From the NCBI RefSeq assembly GCF_000332515.2, contig NZ_AOGZ02000014.1, forward strand, positions 1,008,001 to 1,072,000: a DNA stretch of 64,000 bases. The letters run 5' to 3'. Positions 1 to 9,158 of the stretch are shown here, piece by piece (positions within the stretch are counted from its first letter, which is position 1; each line of letters starts with the position of its first letter). The translations under genes were made by a program, and so were the position numbers. The stretch comes from Leptospira wolbachii serovar Codice str. CDC. GTDB lineage: Bacteria; Spirochaetota; Leptospiria; Leptospirales; Leptospiraceae. A model generated the notes under the pieces. That model was not told the origin of the DNA, searched no databases, and saw nothing but the letters and a program-made list of their open reading frames with translations.

Positions 1-580
1 AGTAACGGTACACTGATCGTGAATACTCTGGAATGCCTCCAAACCGTTTATAACCACCCAGTCCTGCGTTATAAGATAATAGTGCCGCCTCCACCGAATC
101 AGTTCTTTCCAAAAGATAATTCATATACAAAACACCGAGATACAAATTAGTTTCTGGATCATATAAATCTTTTTCAGAGGAAAAAGGAATTCCTTCTTTT
201 TTAGCCAACCACTTTGCTGTGGCCGGCATCACTTGCATCAGGCCGAGAGCTCCTTTATGAGACTTGGCTCGTTTGTGAAATTGAGATTCTGTATGCACAA
301 GACCTACCAAAAATCCTAATTTATCATAACGTTCTTGTTTTTTCCCTGCCGGAAAACGCAGGTTCAGAGAGGCCCGCTCCATAAGAGAAACAAGTTCCGA
401 TCTCTCCTGGGAAGAAAGGTTTGGGCGGTATTTGGAAATATAAACTTCCAATTTTCTTTTGGAAGATTCGTTTCGAACCGTGAGTCCTGCCGAACTAATC
501 TTTCCATAAGATTCTGTAAGAAAGACTAAGACCAGAAGGCTGGTTCCTAGGATTTGGATGAGTGGGTTTCTTTTTCGCAT
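1..580 (-). CDS. Lytic transglycosylase (SLT family), 3' end outside the window
   Basis: Peptidoglycan-cleaving transglycosylase. The translation starts MRKRNPLIQILGTSLLVLVF, a basic start plus hydrophobic core that reads as a signal peptide, so the enzyme acts in the periplasm. The SLT fold is recognisable: the presumed catalytic Glu in HTESQFH (about residue 97), then the family block GALGLMQVMPATAKW and the later LSYNAGLGGY. The last codons lie beyond base 1, so the C-terminus is missing here. The start is the ATG at 580; it is divergent from the histidine kinase gene to its right, and the 160 bases between them hold a repeated 14-bp motif. Family assignment is firm; which subfamily is not resolved. 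Confidence 0.9.
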   Translation of the reverse strand, partial: MRKRNPLIQILGTSLLVLVFLTESYGKISSAGLTVRNESSKRKLEVYISKYRPNLSSQERSELVSLMERASLNLRFPAGKKQERYDKLGFLVGLVHTESQFHKRAKSHKGALGLMQVMPATAKWLAKKEGIPFSSEKDLYDPETNLYLGVLYMNYLLERTDSVEAALLSYNAGLGGYKRFGGIPEYSRSVYRY

Positions 581-605
581 TGGGTCCTCTTGGGGGAGAC
601 TTTTA

Positions 606-678
606 TTTGTGCATCGCACAATAAGTCCAGAATTTCCCAGCGACCTGCACAGGCAAGCCAAATTTTGTGCATCGCACC
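606..678. promoter_or_regulatory. Two copies of a 14-bp motif with an inverted repeat between divergent genes
   Basis: TTTGTGCATCGCAC occurs at 606..619 and again at 665..678, same orientation, 59 bp apart. Each contains TGTGC-ATC-GCAC(A), a 5-3-5 inverted repeat (perfect in the first copy, last base changed in the second). The pair lies between the starts of the transglycosylase and the kinase, where a regulator could act on both promoters. The binding factor is unknown. Confidence 0.45.
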
Positions 679-743
679 AAAGGGAAACGACAGAAAAAAC
701 GAAATGCTTGCCTAAAGTCAAACATCAAGGATTTCTGGATTGC

Positions 744-3125
744 TTGGTCCCCTTACTGAATCTCTATAGTTTTTTCTATTTTGGGCTCTGTTTGGTGAGT
801 GGGATTGCCTTTGTCTATTTTATATCCCGTAAAGAGGACCTAACTCCTACCTTTCGCGGACTACTCATCCCTTTAATCTGTCTTTTTTTCTGGTCTGTGG
901 CCTGGTCGATTTGTAATTCGTTTGTGGCACCCTGGACCGCCTATATATTTGTTTTTTTGAAAAACCCATTCATTTTGATTTTGGGAGTAGCGTCTTCGAA
1001 CCTTGCCTTCGGATTTCAGGAAAATAGTTTTCCCAGGTGGAAAAAGTGGAGCCTTCGGATCCACATCGCACTGGCAACCGCTGCCATCCTCGCCAATGGG
1101 ACAGGATTCTTTTACAGGGAGATCCATTTTGATCCTAAAATGGAATTTTACGTTCCCGATCAAAATTCACCCTCAACGATTGTTCAACTTTCAATACTTT
1201 CGATTGCAGGTGTGTTGTGTTTGGTTCTTGGGAATACGATCACAGTGCTAACAGCTAAGTTCCTTCGTTTCCAGGGATCTCAAAAACGAAATACAGGCGG
1301 ATTTCTTTTAGCCATACTCGGAATACTCTTGTTAGCATTTGCAGATATTTTAGTTGATCTAAACTACTTTAGTAAACCCACTTTTTTATTTTTGCTCACC
1401 AACCTAACAATCATTATCATGACCATCCTTGTGTTGGTGTCACTCAACCAAGAGACAATCCCCTCCACTGTTGGATTCAAAATCATGACATTCAACTTAA
1501 CAGTTTTGTATTTGATACTTTCCATTGTTGCAAATTTCCTCTTCAATCGATTTCGAATTGACTTTCAAAATGAAATGAGTCGGGAAAAACATAGTGTCAA
1601 AACACAATTGGAATTAGGGGTAACTTTTCCTTTTGTATATCTATCCGATCTTGTCATCGATATGCAGAACCAATCTTTTCGTATCAACAAAATTAATTTC
1701 ACAAAGGAAAACATAAACCAAATCCAAAACAGGCCGAATTCTTTTGAATCCTTTACCGTTGAGTCATTTTCTAATGACCCCAAAGGGATTTACTGGACAT
1801 CGGAATTCTATGCAAAAAACCATCACTTTCTAATCGCAATTCCATATATCGAATATAGAAACACAGTCCACCAAACTGTAGTTTGGCTAATCGTAACCCT
1901 ATTATTTTCGCTATTTACAATCTTTATGTTATATCCAGTTTTACATAAAACTAGTATTGTATATCCACTAACAAGATTACTTGCTGGAATCCGAAAGATG
2001 CATTCTGGTGATTTGTTTGTTACTGTAAAAGTATCGAGTCGAGATGAAATCGGAGAGTTATCGAATAGTTTTAATGAAATGATCTCGATTGTTCGGGATG
2101 CAAGGCTTCAATTGGAACAAAAAATTGAAGAACGAACAGAATCACTAAACCAAACTATCTTGGAACTAAGAGAAACCCAAGAACAACTTTTACAAGCAGA
2201 AAGGATGTCTACTCTTGGGAAAATTGCAGCAAGTGTTGCCCACGAAATCAACAACCCACTAGCAGCCATTAAAGGAAGCATTCAGTTTATTAAAGATGGA
2301 CAAACCAATGTTCCCAATCCTGACAAATCAGAAAATTTTCTTTTAGCGGAACAGTTTATCGCAGAATTCAAAAATCAAAAACGTTCCGATGTTACCTCTC
2401 GGTTTAAAAGAAAAAAAGAACTCATTGCTTTCTTCAAAGCAAAATCCATTCCCGATCCCATTTCCCTGGCAGATACCTGTTTTGATTTTAAGATCGAAGT
2501 GGTTCCCGAAGAATACCAAAAACTTTTCGAAACAGAAGAAGGAAGAACCATTTTCCAATCTCAACTCAATGACTTTGTCATTGGATTTCATTTGGGGATT
2601 ATTGAAACCGCTGTGGAACGAGCTTCCAAAATTGTCTTCGCCCTCAAACACCATTCCTACTCCGGCCCAAGAGAGTCTCAAAAACTCCTCTCCCTCAAAG
2701 AAGGAATCGATTCGGTTCTCTCCATGTATTCTACCAGTTGGAAACAAAACATTGAAATCGATTGGAAGGTAAGTGGGGATCCCGTGATCCTCGGCCATGC
2801 AGACGAACTCGTCCAAGTATGGACCAACCTCATCTACAATTCCATCCAGGCCTGCCCCAAGGAGGGAGGGAAAATCCGGATCTTTTTGAAAGAAGAATCA
2901 ACAGAGGCCCTCATTACCATTGAAGACAACGGAAAAGGAATCCCGGAAGACATCCTTCCCCGTATTTTTGAACCCTTCTTCACCACAAAAGAACTGGGTA
3001 TGGGAACGGGACTTGGCCTTTCCATCGTTCAAAAGATCATCCAAAACCACAACGGAAGCATCCAAGTCGAAAGCCAACCAGGGAAAACCCTCTTTTCCAT
3101 CCACATCCCCCTAGCAAAATCCTAG
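744..3125 (+). CDS. Membrane sensor histidine kinase with multi-TM N-terminus, HAMP, HisKA and HATPase
   Basis: Sensor kinase of a two-component system. Numbering from a TTG at 744 (AAGGA at 727..731), about 270 N-terminal residues form roughly seven hydrophobic segments, followed by a loop of about 110 residues, a membrane segment near 380-401 and a HAMP linker near 405-460 ([15 protein letters not shown]). The phospho-acceptor His is about residue 500 in [15 protein letters not shown]. About 85-90 residues separate it from the second DHp helix ([15 protein letters not shown]), an unusually long insertion. The ATPase boxes are complete: [19 protein letters not shown] and GTGLGLSI. An ATG at 558 is in frame and has AGGA before it, but the extra 62 residues look non-coding and would overlap the divergent gene, so the start is uncertain. 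No response regulator gene is adjacent. Confidence 0.88.
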   Translation: MVPLLNLYSFFYFGLCLVSGIAFVYFISRKEDLTPTFRGLLIPLICLFFWSVAWSICNSFVAPWTAYIFVFLKNPFILILGVASSNLAFGFQENSFPRWKKWSLRIHIALATAAILANGTGFFYREIHFDPKMEFYVPDQNSPSTIVQLSILSIAGVLCLVLGNTITVLTAKFLRFQGSQKRNTGGFLLAILGILLLAFADILVDLNYFSKPTFLFLLTNLTIIIMTILVLVSLNQETIPSTVGFKIMTFNLTVLYLILSIVANFLFNRFRIDFQNEMSREKHSVKTQLELGVTFPFVYLSDLVIDMQNQSFRINKINFTKENINQIQNRPNSFESFTVESFSNDPKGIYWTSEFYAKNHHFLIAIPYIEYRNTVHQTVVWLIVTLLFSLFTIFMLYPVLHKTSIVYPLTRLLAGIRKMHSGDLFVTVKVSSRDEIGELSNSFNEMISIVRDARLQLEQKIEERTESLNQTILELRETQEQLLQAERMSTLGKIAASVAHEINNPLAAIKGSIQFIKDGQTNVPNPDKSENFLLAEQFIAEFKNQKRSDVTSRFKRKKELIAFFKAKSIPDPISLADTCFDFKIEVVPEEYQKLFETEEGRTIFQSQLNDFVIGFHLGIIETAVERASKIVFALKHHSYSGPRESQKLLSLKEGIDSVLSMYSTSWKQNIEIDWKVSGDPVILGHADELVQVWTNLIYNSIQACPKEGGKIRIFLKEESTEALITIEDNGKGIPEDILPRIFEPFFTTKELGMGTGLGLSIVQKIIQNHNGSIQVESQPGKTLFSIHIPLAKS

Positions 3126-3208
3126 GAACCTCTCCTAAACATTGTCAGAGAATCCCTGACAGTGGCAAAAATATGTTAAAATTTTGTCTAAATTTGGAAA
3201 AAAATTTC

Positions 3209-3235
3209 TTGTCAATCTTTTGCCAAACTTATAAA
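3209..3235 (+). promoter_or_regulatory. Candidate promoter for the hydrolase array
   Basis: TTGTCA (3209..3214) and TATAAA (3230..3235) are 15 bp apart, 36 bp before the first hydrolase start. The spacer is short, so this is a candidate only. The rest of the 146-base gap after the kinase holds a small inverted repeat, TGTCAG-N7-CTGACA (3143..3161), without a T-run, which may end kinase transcription weakly. Confidence 0.4.
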
Positions 3236-3271
3236 ACAAAGAGAACATACCTTCAGAAATAGGAAAACCAA

Positions 3272-4078
3272 ATGCGAACCATACTAGCCACGATTACAGC
3301 CTTTCTCTTAGCGGGATCCCTAAGCGCTCAAACATACACAGTCTTCATTCATGGAAAATCAGACAAAAACCACAACGGTGTCGGAACTACTGACGTAAAT
3401 GGCTACTGGGGTTCCTCAGTAAACTCTGTTGGTGGAACAAGAATCTTCATCGGTTACGATGGAACCTCTGATCCTAGAAGTTACGGATCATCTCGTGCAC
3501 AAACAAATATTGCCACAGGGCTCACAAACTACTGCAAGGGATCTAACTCTTGTAAAATTGTCTGCCATTCTGCGGGATGTTATGCTATTGAATATTGGTT
3601 GTCTAACCTCGGTTCTACGGCTTCGGCGAAGGGTTTTAACCTTACAAAAGTAACTGCTCTCGCAGCGGCTTCTGGTGGATCGGAACTTGCAAACGCACTT
3701 AATGGAATCACTTTTGGTTTCGGTGGAAACGCAATGGACAAGTCACTCATTGTAACCACAGCTCGCGGTGCTTTCAATCATAACAACACAGCAGGAGTTG
3801 CTGTAAACCATGTCCCTGGTTACAAAGGAATGTTTGGTGCTTCTGTGATTCTTCCTGGGGAAGATGATTATGCTGTTGCTTACCACTCTTCTTGCGGATA
3901 CAACCGTGCCGGTGGACTTAACAAATGCCAGTCTTCTCTCACTCAGTATGAAGGTCTTTGGCCTTTTGGATCCAATAAAACATACAACCAATACAGTGGT
4001 CACTACCGTGCTCCTTCTGTATCATCCACAGGACTCTATCTAGACCACGGTCAAATCAAAACCGAAGGTTGGAGATAG
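3272..4078 (+). CDS. Secreted cysteine-rich alpha/beta hydrolase-like protein, copy 1 of 3
   Basis: 268 residues with a clear signal peptide ending GSLSAQ, so exported. The mature part starts with a strand and turn typical of lipases (VFIHGKSD, oxyanion-hole type) and has a nucleophile-elbow-like CHSAGCYA with Ser100 in the Ser position; the first Gly of the GxSxG elbow is replaced by Cys98. Cysteines at 88, 94, 98 and 103 plus two more in SSCGYNRAGGLNKC suggest disulfides. DDYAVAYH and LDHGQIK near the C-terminus could supply the acid and the His, but this is inference. RBS AGGAAA precedes the ATG. First of three tandem paralogues. Substrate unknown; a lipase/esterase role is the best guess. 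Confidence 0.82.
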   Translation: MRTILATITAFLLAGSLSAQTYTVFIHGKSDKNHNGVGTTDVNGYWGSSVNSVGGTRIFIGYDGTSDPRSYGSSRAQTNIATGLTNYCKGSNSCKIVCHSAGCYAIEYWLSNLGSTASAKGFNLTKVTALAAASGGSELANALNGITFGFGGNAMDKSLIVTTARGAFNHNNTAGVAVNHVPGYKGMFGASVILPGEDDYAVAYHSSCGYNRAGGLNKCQSSLTQYEGLWPFGSNKTYNQYSGHYRAPSVSSTGLYLDHGQIKTEGWR

Positions 4079-4117
4079 GTAGTCGGAATCATTTAAAGAA
4101 AGGAAAAGGAAAAAGAG

Positions 4118-4924
4118 ATGCGTAGCTCAATCACAACAATACTTGCGATGCTGTTTGCAGGATCGCTCAGTGCCCAAACTTACACTGTGTTCATTCACGG
4201 TAAGTCAGACAAAAACCACAATGGTGTGGGAACAACAGATGTAAACGGATACTGGGGATCTTCCACTAACACCGTTTCTGGATCTAAAATTTTCATCGGT
4301 TACGATGGAACTTCTGATCCTAGAACTTACGGAACTTCCCGTGCACAAACAAACATTGCCACAGGACTAACAAACTATTGCAAAGGAACAAACACTTGCA
4401 AGGTAGTTTGTCACTCGGCAGGATGTTATGCAATCGAGTATTGGCTGTCTAACCTTGGTTCTACGGCTTCGGCAAAAGGGTTTAACCTTACAAAAGTAAC
4501 TGCTCTCGCAGCGGCTTCTGGTGGATCGGAACTTGCTTCTGCATTGAACGGAATTAGCTTTGGGTTTGCTGGAAATGCGATGGACAAATCTCTTATCGTA
4601 GGAACTGCTCGTGGTGCCTTCAACCATAACAACACTGCTGGCGTTTCTGTGAATCATGTGCCAGGATACAAAGGAATGTTCGGAGCTTCTGCCATCCTTC
4701 CTGGTGAAGATGATTATGCTGTTGCCTACCACTCTTCTTGTGGTTACAACAAAGCGGGTGGTTTAAACAAATGCCAATCTTCTCTCACACAAAGTGAAGG
4801 AATCTGGCCATTCAATTCCAACGTAACTTACACACAATACAGCGGACACTACCGTGCTCCTTCCGTAACTTCTACTGGTCTTTACCTAGACCACAGTGAA
4901 ATCAAATCAGAAGGATACCGATAG
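4118..4924 (+). CDS. Secreted cysteine-rich alpha/beta hydrolase-like protein, copy 2 of 3
   Basis: 268 residues, same length as copy 1 and nearly identical to it in the mature region; the signal peptide again ends GSLSAQ. VFIHGKSDK, the CHSAGCYA elbow and all six cysteines are kept. It begins 39 bases after copy 1 with the purine-rich RBS AAGGAAAAGG, and no terminator separates the two, so they are probably co-transcribed. A strong intrinsic terminator follows at 4968..4996. DNA similarity to copy 1 is uneven: a 56-bp block (4481..4536) is identical to 3635..3690, whereas the 5' part carries many synonymous changes, as expected after gene conversion. Function as for copy 1: probable secreted esterase or lipase, substrate unknown. 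Confidence 0.82.
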   Translation: MRSSITTILAMLFAGSLSAQTYTVFIHGKSDKNHNGVGTTDVNGYWGSSTNTVSGSKIFIGYDGTSDPRTYGTSRAQTNIATGLTNYCKGTNTCKVVCHSAGCYAIEYWLSNLGSTASAKGFNLTKVTALAAASGGSELASALNGISFGFAGNAMDKSLIVGTARGAFNHNNTAGVSVNHVPGYKGMFGASAILPGEDDYAVAYHSSCGYNKAGGLNKCQSSLTQSEGIWPFNSNVTYTQYSGHYRAPSVTSTGLYLDHSEIKSEGYR

Positions 4925-4967
4925 GATTCAAAAGACTCCGAACCTTCTCTAGAAGGAAAAGGACAAA

Positions 4968-4996
4968 GGTCAGCCCAAACGGCTGGCCTTTTTTTT
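4968..4996 (+). terminator. Intrinsic terminator after hydrolase copy 2
   Basis: GGTCAGCC (4968..4975), loop CAAAC, then GGCTGGCC (4981..4988) followed by eight T. The stem is GC-rich with one G-T pair. It separates the transcript of copies 1-2 from copy 3. Confidence 0.9.
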
Positions 4997-5014
4997 GCCT
5001 TCACTATATATAAT

Positions 5015-5043
5015 TTGACACATTTGACTTAATTATGTAATTT
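5015..5043 (+). promoter_or_regulatory. Candidate promoter for hydrolase copy 3
   Basis: A perfect -35 box TTGACA (5015..5020) is followed 17 bp later by TAATTT (5038..5043), a weak -10. The region is AT-rich and lies between the terminator of copy 2 and the start of copy 3, so copy 3 very likely has its own promoter even if the exact -10 is uncertain. Confidence 0.5.
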
Positions 5044-5079
5044 GTGCCGTAATATAGAAAATCAGGAAAGGGAAAAAAA

Positions 5080-5862
5080 ATGCGAAAGACCACCACTACT
5101 GTACTTGCGATGCTATTTGCGGGATCGCTCAGTGCACAAACATACACCGTGTTCATTCACGGAAAATCAGACAAAAACCACAACGGTGTGGGAACGACAG
5201 ACGTAAATTCGTATTGGGGAACCTCTGCGAATACAGTTTCTGGATCTAAAATTTTCATCGGTTACGATGGGACTTCGGATCCTAGAACTTACGGAACCGC
5301 ACGTGCACAAACAAATATTGCGACAGGACTTACAAACTATTGTAAAGGGGCAAACTCTTGCAAAATCGTTTGTCACTCTGCAGGATGTTATGCGATCGAA
5401 TTTTGGTTGTCAAACCTGGGTTCGACTGCATCAGCGAAAGGTTTTAATCTAACAAAAGTTACGGCTCTTGCTGCAGCTTCTGGTGGATCGGAACTGGCTT
5501 CGGCTCTCAACGGCGCAACATTTGGATTTGGCGGTAACGCGATGGACAAATCTCTCATCGTATCTACGGCACGTGGGGCATTCAATCACAACAATACGGG
5601 CGGAATTCAGATCCACCATGTACCTGGTTATAAAGGTGCATTTGGAGCTTCTGCAATTCTACCAGGAGAAGATGACTATGCAGTGGCATACCATTCTTCT
5701 TGTGGATACAACCGTTCTGGTGGGCTTGACAAATGCCAATCCTCTATCGTGAGTGGTAGCACTACTTATACACAATACACAGGTCATGTGAGAGCACCTT
5801 CTCTTACAGCAACTGGATTGTATAAGAATCATAGTGAAATTAAAAACGAGGGAACTCGTTAA
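5080..5862 (+). CDS. Secreted cysteine-rich alpha/beta hydrolase-like protein, copy 3 of 3
   Basis: 260 residues, the most divergent copy. Signal peptide (LFAGSLSAQ), VFIHGKSDK, CHSAGCYAIEFW elbow and the six cysteines are retained. Eight residues are missing in the loop after LDKCQSS (here SIVSGSTTYTQY), where copies 1 and 2 carry a WPF-containing stretch, so that loop is the likeliest place for a difference in substrate. RBS GGAAAGGG lies just before the ATG. A double hairpin follows the stop. The gene is preceded by a terminator and a TTGACA box, so it can be expressed separately from copies 1 and 2. No recognised partner or chaperone gene is adjacent. Confidence 0.82.
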   Translation: MRKTTTTVLAMLFAGSLSAQTYTVFIHGKSDKNHNGVGTTDVNSYWGTSANTVSGSKIFIGYDGTSDPRTYGTARAQTNIATGLTNYCKGANSCKIVCHSAGCYAIEFWLSNLGSTASAKGFNLTKVTALAAASGGSELASALNGATFGFGGNAMDKSLIVSTARGAFNHNNTGGIQIHHVPGYKGAFGASAILPGEDDYAVAYHSSCGYNRSGGLDKCQSSIVSGSTTYTQYTGHVRAPSLTATGLYKNHSEIKNEGTR

Positions 5863-5878
5863 TTAGACGTTTGATAAA

Positions 5879-5946
5879 AAATACCCCTTGGTATTTTACA
5901 CCAAAGGGTATTTAGCTTAAAGGCTGAAATGTTTTCAGCCTTTTTT
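5879..5946. terminator. Two consecutive hairpins ending convergent transcripts
   Basis: The first hairpin pairs AAATACCC-C-TTGG (5879..5891) with CCAA-A-GGGTATTT (5901..5913), one internal mismatch. The second pairs GGCTGAAA (5922..5929) with TTTCAGCC (5933..5940), followed by six T; its left side begins with an A-run, so it can work in both directions. It ends hydrolase copy 3 (plus) and the RND operon (minus). Confidence 0.85.
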
Positions 5947-5978
5947 ATTTTAGAATCCAATCCAAAAATTATATTCTT

Positions 5979-8900
5979 TTATCCATGTTTGATCACACCC
6001 TGTCTTGATTTTCCGATAAACCAGTAGTATAAAACGGGAACGGCAAACCGGCTAAGAATTGTTGCGGCAATTTCACCAAACATCAGTGAGATGGCAAGCC
6101 CCTGAAAAATTGGATCGAATAACATCACAAAGGATCCTACCACAACCGCAGAGGCTGTGAGTAACATAGGTCGAAATCGAACTACCCCCGCATGAACTAC
6201 TGCTTCTTTCAGTGGAACACCCTTCCTAATTTCCCCTTCGATAAAATCGACTAGGATAATCGAGTTTCGCACTATGATCCCAGCTCCTGCAATAAACCCA
6301 ATCATGGATGTGGCGGTGAAGTAAGCTCCCATCACAAAATGGCCAGGCAAAATTCCAATAAGTGAAATAGGAATGGGTGCCATGATGATAAGAGGAACTG
6401 TATAACTTTTAAACCAACCCAAAACCAAAACATAAATCAGTAAAATCACAACAGCAAATGCACCTCCAAGATCACGGAACACCTCATAGGTAATAAACCA
6501 TTCCCCGTCCCATTTAATCACAGGTTCTCTTGTATTCCAAGGAACTTCGGCTGTTTGTGTTTGGTATTTGATTTTCGGTGCGAGTTTCAGCATTCCATAA
6601 ACGGGAGCTTCTTCGGCCCCGGAAAGTTCACTCATCACATAGTTCACTGGTTTTAGATTTTTACGAAATAAAGCCCTATCTTCTTCCTTGTATGGATTTC
6701 CTAAAACCCGTTCTGAAGAAACAACACCCGATTCCATAGACATGATGTTTTGGTTTTGGAATGGATTTTTGGAACCACGAGCACTTTGGATCATTGAAAG
6801 ATTCACTGTCACTTCCTCTGGTTCCAGAGCCGTTGCTAAACTGACCAAAGGAGATTCAGAGAAGAGAATCGAACCTGTATAAGCCAAGGCAGAAGTTTTA
6901 ATTCCATAGAGTCCAGATTTTTCAAAATCAATCGGATATACCATCTTTGGACGGCCATTCCGAAGTGATGTATCTAAATCCACAACACTTGGTTCTTCCC
7001 GAAATACGTTGTAGATATCCTCGGTGACTTGTTTTCGCACTGAAGCGGAAGGACCATACACTTCTGCTACCATGGTTGCCATCACCGGTGGGCCTGGAGG
7101 AATTTCTAACACCTTGGTTACAACTCCATAACGATCACCAAACTTTCGTATGTCGGCTCTAAGTGATTCGATAATTTCATGACTTGATTCTTTACGGTCG
7201 TTTTTGTTCTTTAGAATGACTTGTAAATCATTCATAGAATCTAGATTTCGAAGAAAGGAATGTTTTACCATACCAGAGAAGGAAAAAGGAGCTGCCTCAC
7301 CGGCAAAGATTTGAATTTTTTCAACATTGGGATTTTTTAGAAGAATCTTTGTCAGTTCTTCGGAGTGGGCCATACTTTGGGCCAGTGTTGTCTTTGATTC
7401 GTAATCAAGTAAAATCTGAAACTCTTCTTTGTTGTCAAAAGGTAACATCTTTACCTTTACCCACTTAAATCCCACAAAGGCCATGGAAACAAACAACAAA
7501 CCGATCGTAACGGCTCCAAAGATCGTTGCATTCTTTTTGAAACCAAGTAACCAATTCATAAATCGAATATAAATTTGGTCTAGTTTGGAAATTTTAGGTT
7601 CACTGGTTCCACTCTCCGCATGAGCATGATTTTCTTTCAAAAGTCGAATGGAAGCCCAAGGAGTGATGACAAAAGCAACGATGAGAGAAAGGATCATTGC
7701 GAGACTTGCCCCAACAGGAATGGGTTTCATATAAGGACCCATAAGTCCCCTAACAAAAGCCATAGGCAAAATAGCTGCAATCACAGTAAAGGTAGCAAGG
7801 ATGGTCGGATTTCCTACTTCGGATACAGCAACTAGCGTGGCACGAATGATTCCTAACTTTGGATTCTCCTCCAAATGCCTTTCAATGTTTTCTACCACCA
7901 CAATCGCATCATCCACTAAGATCCCAATAGAAAAAATCAAAGCAAACAAAGTCACACGGTTGAGTGTATAACCTAAAAAATAGTAGATTGCTAACGTAAG
8001 TGCCAAAGTGACAGGGATAGCAATGGCCACAACCAGTGCGGAACGCCAACCCATCCATAATGCGATAAGAACTGTTACAGAGATGGTCGCAATGAGAAGG
8101 TGTTCAATCAATTCATGTGATTTGTCTTCAGCTGTACTTCCATAATCACGGATCACACTCAACGGAATTTCCTTAGGTAAATCTTTTTGGAAAAGGTTGG
8201 CCCTCTCCAATAAATCCTTAGATAAATTGACAACGTTTGTGCCTTTGCGTTTGGCAAATACAATGGTTACAGCATTTCGTTTTGTTTCCCCAAGTGATTT
8301 GTCAAAGAGAGCAGAAGAGCGAGTTCTTTCTTCAGGCCCCTCTTCTACTACAGCTAGGTCTTGGATACGAACCACTCGCCCCCCGCGTTGTGCTACAGGG
8401 AGGCGTTTGACATCCGAGTTTTTTTTAAGCACACCACCTACTTCGATATCCATCACAGAATCACTGGACCAATTTTTCCCAGCAGGGATAAGGGCATCGT
8501 TTTGTTTTAAACTCATCGCCACTTCCATGGCTGTAACTCCATAACGGTTGAGAAGGTTTGGATCCACTTTGACTCGAACCACTTTCTTAAGACCGCCTAA
8601 CATTTGCACACTGGCTAAATCAGGAGTGGAGGACAGTTCACGAGCTAGCGGGGCGACCAGTTGGCGTAATTCATAATCGTTCATCGTTTCTGCACTGAAA
8701 CTCAAGGCTAAGAACGGAACATCATCAATGGAATATGACTTAACAATGGGACTTAAGGTGGTCTGAGGAAGGGAATTCTTTACCTCCATCAATTTATGGT
8801 GGATTTTTACAAGCGATGGTTCAATGGGTTCTCCCACTTTGAATCGAACCGTGATATAACTTCCATGCCACTTACTTGTGGAATAAACATATTCAACTCC

Positions 8901-9158
8901 TTCCAAACCCCATACGGCTCGTTCTACAAACTCTGTGACTTTACGTTCCGTTTCTTCCGGAGAAAATCCAGGTGCAGGAATTTGGATATCAATCATTGGA
9001 ACAGAAATTTGAGGTTCTTCTTCTTTTGGTGTTAGGTAGACAGCAAACAAACCGAGAACCAGACTCGCAACTGCAATGACGGGAGTGAGACGCGAATGCA
9101 GGAAGGTTTCAGCAAGCCTTCCTGCAAATCCTTTTCTAATTTCTTCCAATGGATTCAT
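5979..9158 (-). CDS. RND efflux pump inner-membrane permease
   Basis: 1059 residues, the usual length of RND permeases. The N-terminus shows the first membrane helix followed by LTPKEEEPQISVPMIDIQIP, a block I associate with one RND branch (EEEPQI type). The proton-relay pair Asp-Asp is present near 416-417 in SIGILVDDAIVVVENIER, as in multidrug (HAE) rather than heavy-metal (HME) pumps. Two large periplasmic loops and a second helix bundle ending near residue 1050 complete the fold. RBS AAGGAAG precedes the ATG, and the gene overlaps the TolC-like gene by 23 nt, so they are co-translated. No membrane-fusion (HlyD/AcrA-type) gene is next to it, which is unusual. Expression is probably governed by the CstR-like repressor upstream. 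Substrate unknown. Confidence 0.93.
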   Translation of the reverse strand: MNPLEEIRKGFAGRLAETFLHSRLTPVIAVASLVLGLFAVYLTPKEEEPQISVPMIDIQIPAPGFSPEETERKVTEFVERAVWGLEGVEYVYSTSKWHGSYITVRFKVGEPIEPSLVKIHHKLMEVKNSLPQTTLSPIVKSYSIDDVPFLALSFSAETMNDYELRQLVAPLARELSSTPDLASVQMLGGLKKVVRVKVDPNLLNRYGVTAMEVAMSLKQNDALIPAGKNWSSDSVMDIEVGGVLKKNSDVKRLPVAQRGGRVVRIQDLAVVEEGPEERTRSSALFDKSLGETKRNAVTIVFAKRKGTNVVNLSKDLLERANLFQKDLPKEIPLSVIRDYGSTAEDKSHELIEHLLIATISVTVLIALWMGWRSALVVAIAIPVTLALTLAIYYFLGYTLNRVTLFALIFSIGILVDDAIVVVENIERHLEENPKLGIIRATLVAVSEVGNPTILATFTVIAAILPMAFVRGLMGPYMKPIPVGASLAMILSLIVAFVITPWASIRLLKENHAHAESGTSEPKISKLDQIYIRFMNWLLGFKKNATIFGAVTIGLLFVSMAFVGFKWVKVKMLPFDNKEEFQILLDYESKTTLAQSMAHSEELTKILLKNPNVEKIQIFAGEAAPFSFSGMVKHSFLRNLDSMNDLQVILKNKNDRKESSHEIIESLRADIRKFGDRYGVVTKVLEIPPGPPVMATMVAEVYGPSASVRKQVTEDIYNVFREEPSVVDLDTSLRNGRPKMVYPIDFEKSGLYGIKTSALAYTGSILFSESPLVSLATALEPEEVTVNLSMIQSARGSKNPFQNQNIMSMESGVVSSERVLGNPYKEEDRALFRKNLKPVNYVMSELSGAEEAPVYGMLKLAPKIKYQTQTAEVPWNTREPVIKWDGEWFITYEVFRDLGGAFAVVILLIYVLVLGWFKSYTVPLIIMAPIPISLIGILPGHFVMGAYFTATSMIGFIAGAGIIVRNSIILVDFIEGEIRKGVPLKEAVVHAGVVRFRPMLLTASAVVVGSFVMLFDPIFQGLAISLMFGEIAATILSRFAVPVLYYWFIGKSRQGVIKHG

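Larger units (their letters stand above)
3272..5862 (+). repeat. Tandem array of three paralogous hydrolase genes
   Basis: Three same-strand genes of 268, 268 and 260 codons share signal peptide, hydrolase core and cysteine pattern along their full length. Copies 1 and 2 are closest to each other. Copy 3 differs mainly in a shorter segment before the C-terminus (it lacks the GLWPFGSN/GIWPFNSN stretch) and has its own terminator-promoter boundary. The array looks like two successive duplications. Confidence 0.85.

Noticed and set aside
558..743. N-terminal extension of the histidine kinase from ATG 558
   Set aside because: The 62 residues look non-coding and overlap the divergent gene and the motif copies; kept as a possibility only.
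2343..2816. 157-codon antisense frame inside the histidine kinase
   Set aside because: Shadow of a well-supported gene, with no RBS or motif.
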